The position numbers and the translations under genes are program-made. The notes beneath the pieces are model-generated. The model was not told the origin of the DNA and made no database searches. It saw nothing but the letters and a program-made list of their open reading frames with translations. From positions 443,241 to 492,127 of the forward strand of contig BJOX01000208.1 of the NCBI GenBank assembly GCA_009731375.1: a stretch of DNA of 48,887 nt, read 5' to 3'. Numbering within the stretch: the first letter of the stretch is position 1; every line of letters starts with the position of its first letter. Positions 12,299-26,977 of this stretch are shown here, in pieces. This DNA comes from Paulinella micropora. Its lineage: Eukaryota; Cercozoa; Imbricatea; Euglyphida.

Positions 12299-12567
12299 GA
12301 CACCGTGATAGCCCAGTGGTCAAGTTCTACCATCTGGGCCCTGTCGCCAGTTCGATTCCCGTCGGTGCCACCAGTATTTTCATTGAACGTACCGATCCGT
12401 CTGGACCAGTATTTTCATTGAACATACCGGCCCGTCTGGAAGTGTTGGAACTGCCCTTGCGGGGGTGTCATTAGAGCTTATCGTCAATTCTTCGTACTCC
12501 CCTCACGGGTGAGACGATGGAGGCGCATGTGCAGAAATGCATCAGCCATTGACAGAGAAGCACTATT
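12299..12567 (+). mobile_element. tRNA-derived SINE, copy A (complete)
   Basis: Starts GACACCGTGATAGCCCAGTGG and ends GAAGCACTATT followed by an (ATT)n tail. The head has tRNA features: an A-box-like TAGCCCAGTGG, a B-box-like AGTTCGATTCC, and a CGGTGCC that pairs with the first seven bases with one mismatch. The body contains a 38-bp unit (CCAGTATTTTCATTGAAC...) in tandem. It recurs at 12691, 15747 (minus) and 39560, always bordered by ATT arrays. Family name unknown. Confidence 0.82.
12309..12359 (+). promoter_or_regulatory. Internal RNA polymerase III promoter (A and B boxes) of the SINE
   Basis: TAGCCCAGTGG at 12309-12319 matches the A-box pattern TRGCNNAGTGG. AGTTCGATTCC at 12349-12359 is one base from the B-box GGTTCGANTCC. 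Order and spacing match a tRNA gene. The other tRNA stems fold poorly, so this is a SINE head and not a working tRNA. Confidence 0.7.
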
Positions 12568-12601
12568 ATTATTATTATTATCATTATTATTATCATCATC
12601 A

Positions 12602-12647
<46 letters not shown>

Positions 12648-12690
12648 TATTATTATTATCATTATTATTATTATTATTATCATTATTTTG
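12568..12690. repeat. (ATT)n array between two SINE copies
   Basis: ATT repeats with ATC interruptions, continuous with the 3' tail of copy A and bordering the start of copy B. Confidence 0.93.
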
Positions 12691-12925
12691 GACACCGTGA
12701 TAGCCCAGTGGTCAAGTTCTACCATCTGGGCCCTGTCGCCAGTTCGATTCCCGTCGGTGCCACCAGTATTTTCATTGAACGTAACGATCCGTCTGGACCA
12801 GTATTTTCATTGAACATACCGGCCCGTCTGGAAGTGTTGGAACTGCCCTTGCGGGGGTGTCATTAGAGCTTATCGTAAATTCTTCGTACTCCCCTCACGG
12901 GTGAGACGATGGAGGCGCATGTGCA
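12691..12925 (+). mobile_element. tRNA-derived SINE, copy B (cut by gap)
   Basis: Almost identical to copy A, including the tandem 38-bp unit. It breaks off at GGCGCATGTGCA, where a 10-base N gap leads directly into the reverse transcriptase. The last about 40 bases and the ATT tail are therefore missing, and the SINE/LINE junction cannot be trusted. Confidence 0.82.
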
Positions 12926-12935
12926 NNNNNNNNNN

Positions 12936-14984
12936 TGGAGAGATGGCCTATTTGAGAGGCTCTGGAAGCTGGGTGTAAGGGGCAAGTTCTGGCGGATTAT
13001 TATTATTATTATTATTGAGGTGCTTCGTCAAGTGCTAGTTGATGGAGCACTCACCCCCGAAGTACTGGAGGGTGTAGGGGTCCAACAGGGGTCCCCTCTC
13101 TCTCCCACACTCTTCAACGTCTTTATGGATGAGCTGTGTGATCGGCTGGCGAGTGCCCTCAAGATCACGGATGTGAAGCGGCTGAACGACATCAAGGCAC
13201 TTCTATACGCGGACGACGTGGCCCTCATCGCTCACAGTCGCACCGAGCTCCAGAAGATGGTCAATGTTGTGGCCAAGTTCGCGGAAGATTACCGGCTGGA
13301 AGTCAACTTGAAGCCCGGCAAGACGGAAATCATGCCCATTTACACGTCGAGCAAGGCGAAACGACCAAGTATCAGGGAGCGAGGTGAGCCCGTGGTGTGG
13401 TTTCGCGGCCAGAAGCTTTGTGTCACCAGTCAGTACAAGTACCTGGGAGTGGTTATCACCGACGACCTGAAGTGGAAGGAGCAGGCCCTGCGGGCTACGC
13501 GTGTCACTGAAGTCGCCACCGCAGGTTGGTACTCTTTGTGGTGTGCAGGTGAGATACAAGCTAGGTATCGTCTCATGTGCTGGAATCAACTTGTGGGGGC
13601 CAAGCTGAAGTACGCCTTCGATGTCTGGCGTGCCCCCGTATCGCAGCTCACCAAGCTGGAGGCAGCAATGCTGCGCCCCATGAGGATGATTCTCGGCATC
13701 AGCCCTAAGACAAGCAAGTGGATTACACTCTTTCTGGCGCGCTCTTTGAGTGCGGAGCGTTTGCGGCGGGCGGCGCAACTGAAGTTCTATGGACGGCTGC
13801 GTGTTCTACCGGAGAAGCGATTTCCTGTCATCGCATCTCAAGTCAAATCCGACTGGACTGCGGAGGCCGAAGGCGCTATCAGGGACTCAATGGATCTACA
13901 ACAAGGGCTTCAGGAGCTCCTAAATAGCTCAGAGAAGGACCTCGAGGGTTGGTGTTCGACTGTGGACAAGTGGGCCCTTCAGCAGGACGTCAAGATGGTG
14001 CAGCAACTGATGTGGGACAAGCGAGAGGCAGGCAGCGATCTTACTGATGGCCTGCGAGTCATCCTAAGACAAGTCTTTGGAACTAAGGAGTTCCCAAGAT
14101 GGGTAGCCCTTGATGATGCGCATTATAATCTGCTTCGGAGAAGGTTGCTCAGCTGCAACAACCGCCTTCGGTTGTACCGCAGCAAGTTGGTCAGTGGCAT
14201 GTCCCCTCGCTGCTTCTGTTGTCATGATGATGTCAATGAGTCCCTTGCGCACTTCTTATGGGATTGCCCCATGCATGAGGCGAGACGTAAGCAGCTGTTG
14301 CTGAGCATGCAGAGGCTGGGTGGCATGGCTGTGGGGGGTGCTGAGGGGGATGGAGGGAGTGAGGAGGGTGGTGAGGTCGTAGGCGGTGAGGTTGTGGTGG
14401 AGGATGTGTTGCTTGGGCGGGAGCGGGAGGGCTCTGTGCGGCAGGGTTGGGATGATATGTCGCCTGTGGATCAATCACGATTGTTTTGTAAGCTTTTTCA
14501 GGGGAAGTCGCGCTTCCGCAGTAACTTTAGGCTTGCTGCGTTGTTAGGGGTTACAGCGTTGCGTCCCCCTCCAAAGTTGGATGTGTTGTTTGGATCATAT
14601 GTGTCTGAGTGTTGGTCTGCTAGGGAGGGTAAAAGGGAGGAGCTTGGGGTGGAGGATGGGGGCGAGGAGGTGATTGACCTCACTGAGGTTCCATCAGCTT
14701 CTGTCCCACCCTCTCCCCCAAGTGACGTTGATGTTGCGCGGCGCGGCCGTCCGCGCAGTGTGGACGTCCTGGCTAGAGAGAGGGGTTCGGGAGCGCAGCG
14801 TAGTGTCTCCGAGTTCTTCTCTTCAGCTAACACCCTCGCATCTAGCTCTTCATGCACTTCACAGCCCCCATCTGCCCCTGCTGTTGCTGCTATGTCTGTT
14901 TGGTGTTCTGACAATGCGTTGGGATCGGCTGACCCCGGTGACCCAATGGAGGCATATGTCCAGGCTCTGGATCTGATGCTATAG
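12936..14984 (+). pseudogene. Non-LTR retrotransposon (LINE) ORF2 fragment: reverse transcriptase and C-terminal zinc knuckle
   Basis: A long open frame lacking its 5' part, which lies in or before the 10-base gap. It shows late reverse transcriptase blocks: GVQQGSPLSPTLFNVFMDEL, the catalytic YADDVALIA, LKPGKTEIM and YLGVVITDD. A thumb-like region follows, then a CFCCHDDVNESLAHFLWDC knuckle (C-x2-C-x8-H-x5-C) typical of LINE ORF2 ends, and a Gly/Glu- and Ser/Pro-rich tail. There is no stop before TAG at 14982-14984, so the protein is open but lacks endonuclease and early RT blocks. Seven ATT codons (12996-13016) sit where other LINEs have varied sequence. The 3' untranslated part is about 12 bases, ending GAAGCC(TATT)... 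in an ATT array. Absent from the other copy of the segment. Clade not assigned. Confidence 0.85.
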
Positions 14985-14995
14985 TCTGAGGAAGC

Positions 14996-15977
<982 letters not shown>

Positions 15978-16072
<95 letters not shown>

Positions 16073-16154
16073 CTTTCGGCTATATTTGGGGAGCCTTGTG
16101 GCATTGATCATACATACATACATACATACATACATACAAACCATACATACAAAC

Positions 16155-16214
<60 letters not shown>

Positions 16215-16380
16215 GTATGTCTGCATGTCTGTCTGTATGTATGTATGTATGTATGTATGTATGTATTTATCTATGTATGTGTATGTATGTATGTATGTAT
16301 GTATGTATGTATGTATGTGTGTGTATACCTTTCGGCTATATTTGGGCAGCCTTGTGGCATCCATTGATCATGTTGCTCAT
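15978..16380. repeat. AAT array, then facing ACAT and ATGT arrays
   Basis: (AAT)n is followed by CTTTCGGCTATATTTGGGGAGC, an ACAT array, a short centre at about 16138-16156, and an ATGT array complementary to the first. The CTATATTTGGG spacer recurs at 16330 and, in the other copy, at 41411 and 41620. Confidence 0.92.
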
Positions 16381-17280
16381 CTAATCCTACGAAGTGAACC
16401 AAAACCTACAGAATAGATAGATAGGTAGAGAAGTAGATGAATAGGAAGATAGATAGGCAACTAGGTAGGGTTGATCGGTGTGTCGTGTGTCTAATCCTAC
16501 GAAGTGAACCAAAACCTACAGAATAGATAGATAGGTAGAGAAGTAGATGAATGGGAAGATAGATAGGCAAGTAGGTAGGGTTGATCGCTGTGTCGTGTGT
16601 CTAATCCTACGAAGTGAACCAAAAGCTACAGAATAGATAGATAGGTAGAGAAGTAGATGAATAGGAAGATAGATAGGCAAGTAGGAAGGTTGATCGGTGT
16701 GTCGTGTGTCTAATCCTACGAAGTGAACCAAAACCTACAGAATAGATAGATAGGTAGAGAAGTAGATGAATGGAAAGATAGATAGGCAAGTAGGTGGGTT
16801 GATCGGTGTGTCGTGTGTCTAATCCTACGAAGTGAACCAAAAGCTATAGAATAGATAGATAAGGTAGATAGGTAGATGAATAGGAAGATAGATAGGCAAG
16901 TAGGTAGGTTGATCGGTGTGTCGTGTGTCTAATCCTACGAAGTGAACCAAAAAGCTATAGAATAGATAGATAGGTAGATGAATAGGAAGATAGATAGGCA
17001 AGTAGGTAGGTTGATCGGTGTCGTGTGTCTAATCCTACGAAGTGAACCAAAAGCTATATAATAGATAGATAGGTAGATAGGTAGATCAATAGGAACATAG
17101 ATAGGCAAGTAGGTAGGTTGATCGGTGTGTCGTGTGTCTAATCCTACGAAGTGAACCAAAAGCTATAGAATAGATAGGTAGAGAAGAAGATGAATAGAAA
17201 GATGGATAGATAGATAGGCAGGAAGGTAGGTTGATCGGTTGTGTGTGTCTAATCTCTCAAAATGTATCAGGACCTGCAGA
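16381..17280. repeat. About 110-bp minisatellite, eight units plus a diverged one
   Basis: Units start CTAATCCTACGAAGTGAACC at 16381, 16491, 16601, 16710, 16819, 16929, 17029 and 17138; a diverged CTAATCTCTCAAAATG follows at 17249. Each unit contains GATA/GGTA stretches and ends TGATCGGTGTGTCGTGTGT. The other copy has only two full units (41670, 41780) and the diverged one. Confidence 0.93.
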
Positions 17281-17644
17281 TAGATAGATAGATGGATAGA
17301 CAGATAGATAGATAGATAGATGGATAGACAGATAGATAGATAGATAGATGAAATATCGACTAATGTCAGAAAAAAGGAGCTTCTGATTTCGTCAACCAGG
17401 AAGTCTGTGGGTAAAGTATTAACCCGATGCCCAGCTAAGCCGTGATGTTTGCACGGAAGGGACTGATACAGGCAATACCAAAGCTCCCTAGTACCAGGCG
17501 GGGCCAGGGCTCGTTCCATAAAGCGCCCCTTGCAGAANNNNNNNNNNTAGATAGATAGATAAGTAGGTAAGTAAGTGGGTAGGTAGGCAGCTGAGTAGAT
17601 GGATGAATGGATGAATGGATGGATGGACAGATAGATAGATAGAT

Positions 17645-17686
<42 letters not shown>

Positions 17687-17975
17687 GATAGGATAGGATG
17701 ATAGGATAGGATAGGATGATAGGATAGGACAGGACAGGACAGGATAGGATAGGATAGGATAGGATAGGATAGGATAGGATAGGATAGGATAGGAGTGGAT
17801 AGGATTGGACTGGCTTGGACTGGCTTGGCTTGGCTTGGCTTGGCTTGGCTTGGCTTGGCTTAGATTAGATTAGATTAGATTAGATTAGATTAGATTAGAT
17901 TAGAATAGAATAGAATAGAATAGAATAGAATATAATAGAATAGAATAGATAGATAGATAGATTAGATAGAATAGA

Positions 17976-18037
<62 letters not shown>

Positions 18038-18145
18038 GTCTAATCGCTCAAAATGAACTAAGACCCACAAATCGATAGAACGATGTTTGTTGTGTGTTTG
18101 TGTATGTGTATGTGTGTGCTGCTGCATGTGCGTATTCTCGTACTT

Positions 18146-18160
<15 letters not shown>
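17281..18160. repeat. GATA arrays and a graded pentanucleotide array
   Basis: GATA repeats flank a non-repeat spacer (17350-17537) that ends in a 10-base gap. From 17686 to 17950 the period changes from 4 to 5: GGATA, GGACA, GGATA, GGACT, GGCTT, TTAGA and TAGAA blocks follow each other before GATA returns. The diverged CTAATCGCTCAAAATGAAC spacer at 18040 matches 42430. Confidence 0.9.
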
Positions 18161-18176
<16 letters not shown>

Positions 18177-18674
18177 GTATATAAATATATATCTATATAT
18201 ATAATATATAAATATGTATATATATAATATAATATAATATAATATAATATAATATAATATAATAATATAATTTTATATAATATAATATAATATAATATAA
18301 TATAATATAATATAATATAATATAATATTATAAACACCTGATTCGTGTCTTCTCGTACTTCTCGTACCACCGCTTCATACCTATGTATGTATATGCATGT
18401 ATGTATGTATGTATGTATGTATGTTATACCACATCGTTTGTCCGTCTAAATCCTCCATGTATAGGTAGGTGTATGTATGTATATATGTATGTATGTATGT
18501 GTGTATGTGTGTATGTATGTATGTATGTATGTATGTACGTATGTATGTATGTATTTATGTATGTATTATGTATGTTATGTTATACCACATCGTTTGTCCG
18601 TCTAGCTCTTCGATGTAATCGCCTACTTGCACATGCTGCCTCCAATCTTGTTCATTCCCTTGGAACTACGTATG

Positions 18675-18705
<31 letters not shown>

Positions 18706-18804
18706 GTGTATGTATGTATGTGTGTGTGTGTATGTATGTATGTGTGTGTGTATGTATGTAAGAGTGTATGTATGTGTGTATTTATGTATGTGTGTGTATG
18801 TATG

Positions 18805-18835
<31 letters not shown>

Positions 18836-19153
18836 GTGTGTATGTATGTATGCTCAAGTGACTACGTAAGTGTGTTAAGTATGAAGTATGTATGTATGTG
18901 TAAATGTATGTATGTATGTATGTATGTATGTATGTATGCATGTATGTATGCATGTATGTATGTATGTTACACCACATTGTTTCTATGTATGTATGTATCT
19001 ATGTATGTATGTATGTATGTATGTATGTATGTGTGTACGTATGCATGTTATGTATGTATGTATGTATGTATGTATGTGTGTGTATGTGTGTATGTTTCTA
19101 TGTATGTATGTATGTGTATATGCATTTGGGGCTTCCATCAGGCATTATGATAT

Positions 19154-19233
<80 letters not shown>

Positions 19234-19255
19234 ATAGATAAATAGATAAATAGAT
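18161..19255. repeat. AT, TAATA and TATG arrays with short spacers
   Basis: AT and TAATA repeats (18160-18335), then TATG arrays interrupted by ACCACATCGTTTGTCCGTCT (18429, 18586), a CTCTTCGATGTAATCGCC spacer, and GGCTTCCATCAGGCAT (19130), ending in GATA repeats. Long MYVC-type open frames are produced by the 4-base period. No gene. Confidence 0.92.
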
Positions 19256-20345
19256 AGATGAGATGTCGCAAAAGGAATGTAGTCCTTGCAAACGAACGCA
19301 GTTTCACATCAAACAGTAATTTGTGTACTGTGCATGTGTCCCGGTGGGAATCACGGGTAGACTGTGTTCTGGAAAAAAGAAGAGGAGGAAGGACGTTGAA
19401 GAAAAAGGCAATCTAGGAATGGAGAGTGGGGAGGATAAGGAAGAAGAGAAAGAAAAGGAAGCCGTTAGTCCAAGTGTTTTGAGCACCGTAAGCTTGCGCA
19501 AGCTACAATGATGACATTGTATGAGGCCTAAACCCCCGAAGGGACCTAGCNNNNNNNNNNNNNNNNNNNNNNNNNNNNNNNNNNNNNNNNNNNNNNNNNN
19601 NNNNNNNNNNNNNNNNNNNNNNNNNNNNNNNNNNNNNNNNNNNNNNNNNNNNNNNNNNNNNNNNNNNNNNNNNNNNNNNNNNNNNNNNNNNNNNNNNNNN
19701 NNNNNNNNNNNNNNNNNNNNNNNNNNNNNNNNNNNNNNNNNNNNNNNNNNNNNNNNNNNNNNNNNNNNNNNNNNNNNNNNNNNNNNNNNNNNNNNNNNNN
19801 NNNNNNNNNNNNNNNNNNNNNNNNNNNNNNNNNNNNNNNNNNNNNNNNGGTGGGAATCACGGGTAGACTGTGTTCTGGAAAAAAGAAGAGGAGGAAGGAC
19901 GTTGAAGAAAAAGGCAATCTAGGAATGGAGAGTGGGGAGGATAAGGAAGAAGAGAAAGAAAAGGAAGCCGTTAGTCCAAGTGTTTTGAGCACCGTAAGCT
20001 TGCGCAAGCTACAATGATGACATTGTATGAGGCCTAAACCCCCGAAGGAACCTAGCACGGGCTATGCAACACTGGACGGCTATGACGGAATGCAGTCACC
20101 GATACGGACTAGAGGAAGATTAGTCCAATTTTTGACTGCACAGGAGCGATAGATCGCAAAAGAGCAACGAGCTAGGCAGGACGATAGCTTGAAGGAAAGG
20201 GATTTGGATTGGGGATGTGAAAAACCCAAGGCGCGGAAACATCGATGAACAGAGAACGATACCATGCCGCGAGCCCCGCATTCGATTGGTCGAAGGTGGC
20301 AGGTCCATCCGTTGTCCTCGATTTGAGATTTGAGCCCATCATATC
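19256..20345. other. Non-satellite insertion with a sequence repeated on both sides of a gap
   Basis: This stretch is absent from the other copy. 19349-19550 and 19849-20056 are nearly the same sequence (GGTGGGAATCACGGGTAGAC to CCTAGC), separated by the 298-base N gap. After that, about 290 more bases of ordinary complexity run to 20345. Frames are short and stop-broken and I recognise no protein. It may be part of a transposable element. Confidence 0.6.
19551..19848. other. Assembly gap (298 N)
   Basis: Both sides of the gap carry the same roughly 200-bp sequence. Either a tandem duplication lies here or two contig ends overlap and were not merged. Confidence 0.99.
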
Positions 20346-20776
20346 GGTTAGTATGTATGTATGTATGTATGTATGTATGTATGTATGTATGTATGTATGT
20401 ATGTATGTATGTATGTATGTATGTTTCTATGTATGTATGTATGTATGTATATGCATTTGGGGCTTCCATCAGGCATGATATGATAGATAGATAGATAGAT
20501 AGATAGGTAGACAGGTAGATAGGTTAAGGAGAAGGTGTGATTGAGATAAATAGGTAGATAGATAGATATCATCTATCTATGCATTGACCCCTTCCATCCG
20601 TACAGGCATGATGTAGATAGGTAGGTAGGTAGGTAGGCAGGCAGGCAGGTAGGTAGGCAGGTTGGTAGGTAGGAGGTAGGTAGGCAGGTGGGTAGGTAGG
20701 TAGGTAGGTAGGTAGGTAGGCAGGCAGGCAGGTAGGTAGGTAGGTAGGTAGGTAGGTAATTGTCAGTGAAAAGATA

Positions 20777-20871
<95 letters not shown>

Positions 20872-20934
20872 ATCTATCTAATCTATCTAATCTACCTAAT
20901 CTACCTAATCTATCTGATCTATCTAATCTATCTA

Positions 20935-20986
<52 letters not shown>

Positions 20987-21060
20987 CTCTCTCTCTCTCT
21001 CTCCATCTATCTATCTATCTACTCACATCCTCCATTCTCGCGGGCATAATGTAGGGCGAG
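20346..21060. repeat. TATG, GATA, AGGT and ATCT arrays
   Basis: TATG repeats, a second GGCTTCCATCAGGCAT (20461), short GATA, the spacer GCATTGACCCCTTCCATCCG, an AGGT/AGGC array (20615-20758), and a long ATCT array drifting through ATCTA and ACCT variants to CT. Same order in the other copy at 43620-44098. Confidence 0.92.
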
Positions 21061-21254
21061 TCCAGAGGTATCCATGTTTTGTACTGATCCCCGTAACCCT
21101 GTGTATGTATGTATGTATCTATCTATCTATGCATGTATGTATGTATGTATGTATGTATGTATGTATGTATGTATCTATGTATGCATGCATGTATGTATGT
21201 ATGTCCAGAGGTATCCATGTTTTGTACTGGTCCCCGTAACCCTATGCATGTATG

Positions 21255-21285
<31 letters not shown>

Positions 21286-21631
21286 TGTTATGTATGTATG
21301 TATGTATGCATGTATGTATGTATAGAGGTATCCATGTTTTGTACTGGTCCCAGTAACCCTATGCATGTATGTATGTATCTATGTATCTATGTATGCATGT
21401 ATGTATGCATGTATGTATGTATGTATGCATGTTATGTATGTATGTATGTATGTATGTATGTATGTATGCATGTATGTATGCATGCATGTATGTATGTTAT
21501 GTATGTTAAGTTATGTATGTATGTATGTTATGTATTTTATGTATGTATGTATGTATGTATGTATGTATGTATGTATGTACCTCGTAATGAACTAACACCT
21601 TGTCGGGTTCTACCTCTAATACCTACATACA

Positions 21632-21663
<32 letters not shown>

Positions 21664-21729
21664 CACACCTCTGCCAGATTCCAGCGGTTTGGGGTGTTTA
21701 ACGCATCGATCTGAGAGCCTAATTCATAC
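21061..21729. repeat. Minisatellite with TCCATGTTTTGTACTG units and TATG arrays
   Basis: AGAGGTATCCATGTTTTGTA followed by CTG(A/G)TCCC(C/A)GTAACCC occurs three times (about 21065, 21206, 21326), each followed by TATG/ATCT/GCATG arrays. The other copy has two (44137, 44260). Ends with CTCTGCCAGATTCCAGCGG. Confidence 0.9.
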
Positions 21730-23186
<1,457 letters not shown>

Positions 23187-23260
23187 ACCTTGCATGATTT
23201 CTCTTCTCCACTGTTCGTCCTTCCACTTGTCCCCAGGACCCCTAGATACGAGAAGAAAGA

Positions 23261-25048
<1,788 letters not shown>

Positions 25049-26095
25049 ATGTCGACAGAGACCGCCGAAGTGAGTGAATTCTCGGAGGCAGATCAAAGAA
25101 GAGAAGAAGAAGAAGCAGGAGGAGGAGGAGGAGGAGGAGGATTGAATGAAGGAGGAGGAGGAGGATTGAATGAAGGAGGAGGAGATGAAGGAGTAGGAGG
25201 AGGAGTAGAAGAGGGCTGGGATGATGAAGGAAGATATGGAGGAGACGAAGATGAAGGAGGATTTGAACAAGAAGAGACGGGAGGAGGAGGAGCATATGGT
25301 AATCCCTTACCACCTGCCTACACGGGAGGAGGAGGACGAAAAATGATCGACTTGATTCATAGTGATGGAGAGGAGATCACAGTGGAGGAACAACAGTGGG
25401 TGCAAGACCACTATGACCTCACTAAAGAAGAGTTTGATAACAAGATGGGGGGAGAGAAGGATACCTATGTGTGGATCCCTCAGGATCAAAGAAGAGAGAA
25501 AAGTCGTGCTAAAAAGGATGTCTATATCCTATTATCAAACACAGCACAGCTCCTTGGCAAACTAGTTTCTGATCCAGAAAAAAAGAAAGAAGATACAACA
25601 TATCAAGTTTGGGGACACACACACCCACCTTGAATTACTCGATGCTATCTTTGGGGTGTACACTCAAACCCTGATTTGGGAACGTTCATACGGCCCACGA
25701 TGTGAGGGTTACCTCCAGTACACAAACCCAAGAGCAACGGCCAGATTCCTCGCGACTGGTCAGGATGCAGTCGATGTAACAAAAATGAAGACTAATCTGG
25801 GTTCGAAAAACTCGAGTGACATATTTTATTTTTTTACAATGGAAATAAAGGCCTTGGAGGAGGGGAAGGCAGAGATGGAAAAAAGCATTAAGGCAGCAGG
25901 AGAAACTCATCCTGTGATTGATGAGTTAGAGAAGACAGATAGATTTCTGACCAAGATCAGACTGTTGATGGGTGCGTTACTGCACAAGGAGGCATGGAAG
26001 AGATGGATTCCTACCAAGGATCACTCTGTCCTTAAATCACTTAGTAACGCACCACCGGTCGCCAACAAAGCAGGAATGAGTAATCGGTTCTGGTT
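25049..26095 (+). pseudogene. Unrecognised gly/glu-rich protein gene, frameshifted and cut off
   Basis: The first frame (25049-25633) starts MSTETAEVSEFSEADQRR and has a low-complexity Gly/Glu region with repeated GGLNEGGG. A globular part follows (MIDLIHSDGEEITVEEQQW, DVYILLSNTAQLLGKL) up to TGA. A second frame continues directly from 25632 (LIWERSYGPRCEGYLQY, TDRFLTKIRLLMGALLHKEA) to about 26090. The switch lies in an ACACACAC run at 25614-25625, and loss of one AC pair would explain it. Composition turns abruptly AT-rich near 26095, where the reading frame becomes Phe/Ile-rich noise, so the 3' end seems displaced by the island that follows. An acidic low-complexity start before a globular part is seen in some retroelement Gag proteins and in host proteins; I recognise neither. 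Programmed frameshifting or a small intron are alternatives. Confidence 0.55.
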
Positions 26096-26102
26096 TTTTT
26101 TC

Positions 26103-26268
26103 AGACATTATACACAGCAAACAATATTTCTGTTTATTCATGTGAACACATATTTCATTATTGATATTCTTTTTTTTCGACACGAATCGCATTCCTTACA
26201 CAATTTCCATTTTTGCCCACAAAAAATATGGGAAGATAGAAGATTTTACACGAATGGCAATACTTCAT
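26103..26268 (-). pseudogene. Small Cys-rich (zinc-binding?) protein remnant
   Basis: ATG at 26268 opens MKYCHSCKIFYLPIFF. Downstream, a second frame shows C-x2-C-x2-C spacing and, after an A8 run, a third shows a C-x2-C motif near the edge of the island. The paired cysteines suggest a small zinc-binding protein broken by homopolymer frameshifts. No family recognised. It is the last minus-strand gene before the island boundary. Confidence 0.4.
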
Positions 26269-26293
26269 TATTATACAAATCAGTTTATTATTT

Positions 26294-26499
26294 TTAACTT
26301 ATCTTTGGAGACAGGCAGATTATCCCAATAAGAAGCGTAAGCACACCTATAAATGTGTTAGCATTATCAGAACTGATTGTCGGGTCGCTGAATCTAACAA
26401 CACACAAAATGATTATGCTACATATAACTGTCATCTGAACAGCATATTTAATTAATCTTGCATCTGTTATTTCTTTAAAGCAACAACATCGTCACTCAT
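26294..26499 (-). pseudogene. Small two-helix membrane protein, one-base frameshift
   Basis: ATG at 26499 overlaps the end of the preceding gene. The start (MSDDVVALKK) runs into TAA; a one-base shift in the adjacent A run continues the frame as a protein of about 68 residues ending at 26294. That part has two hydrophobic stretches, MTVICSIIILCVV and FIGVLTLLIGIICL, separated by a polar loop, as in a small virion or host-membrane protein. The total, 206 nt, is two more than a multiple of three, as expected for one lost base. Family unknown. Confidence 0.55.
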
Positions 26500-26632
26500 C
26501 GTTTATCTCGTGATCTAATTTTTTTTCTTCATTCTTCAATGAAATATCCAAAACAAAATTTTTTAATTCTGTTGTTAGTTCACCATCTGCCACATCAATG
26601 AGTGGAGGTGGAGGGTGTAATCTAGGGGGCAT
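26492..26632 (-). CDS. 46-residue protein of unknown function
   Basis: Starts MPPRLHPPPPLIDVADGELT and ends in a charged, probably helical segment. It begins 11 bases inside the original end of the S74-like gene and its end overlaps the start of the membrane-protein gene by 8 bases. It has no internal damage. The tight overlaps support it being a real gene of a compact genome; function is unknown. Confidence 0.5.
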   Translation of the reverse strand: MPPRLHPPPPLIDVADGELTTELKNFVLDISLKNEEKKLDHEINDE

Positions 26633-26966
26633 TGATATTACTGATTTCTGCTAATTGGTTTTTTTAATCAGCTATATCATTAGTTAGATTATTATTTTGC
26701 TTTTCTAAATTAACTACCTTTTCCGATAACTCCTGTGTGGCCTTAATTAACGGGGCGATAAACTCTGAATAACCTATACCATAACTGACATCACCACTAT
26801 CAACACATTTAACATCTTCTGGATTAACACTCACACCTTTCAATTCACATTCCTTTCTTTGTTTTGGACACGGAACCATAGAGCCGACAAGAATATCGAA
26901 TTGCGAACCATACTCGATATTTCTGTTTATAACAAAAACAGTGCTTTCCTCAATATCTATTCTCAT
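26622..26966 (-). pseudogene. Peptidase S74-like (intramolecular chaperone) C-terminal fragment
   Basis: From ATG at 26966, 100 residues run to TAA at 26664-26666, and the same frame then continues to TAG at 26622-26624. The segment VSYGIGYSEFIAPLIKATQE followed by LSEKVVNLEKQNNNL resembles the end of S74 chaperone domains: a Y-G-x-x-Y-S motif, a helix with KAxQEL, then a coiled coil. Such domains trimerise fibre or spike proteins in phages and large DNA viruses and are cleaved off. Only the C-terminal part is present. The internal TAA stands where the coiled coil would continue with a Leu, so it is probably a single-base nonsense change. The gene's original end overlaps the 46-residue ORF by 11 bases. 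Confidence 0.5.
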
Positions 26967-26977
26967 AAAGATGGTAG

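Noticed and set aside
12299-12373. tRNA gene
   Set aside because: A and B boxes and an acceptor-like stem are present, but D, anticodon and T stems pair poorly, and the sequence continues into a repeated body with an ATT tail; it is a SINE.
13203-13778. 191-residue minus-strand ORF within the LINE
   Set aside because: Antisense of the reverse transcriptase; composition is that of a shadow frame.
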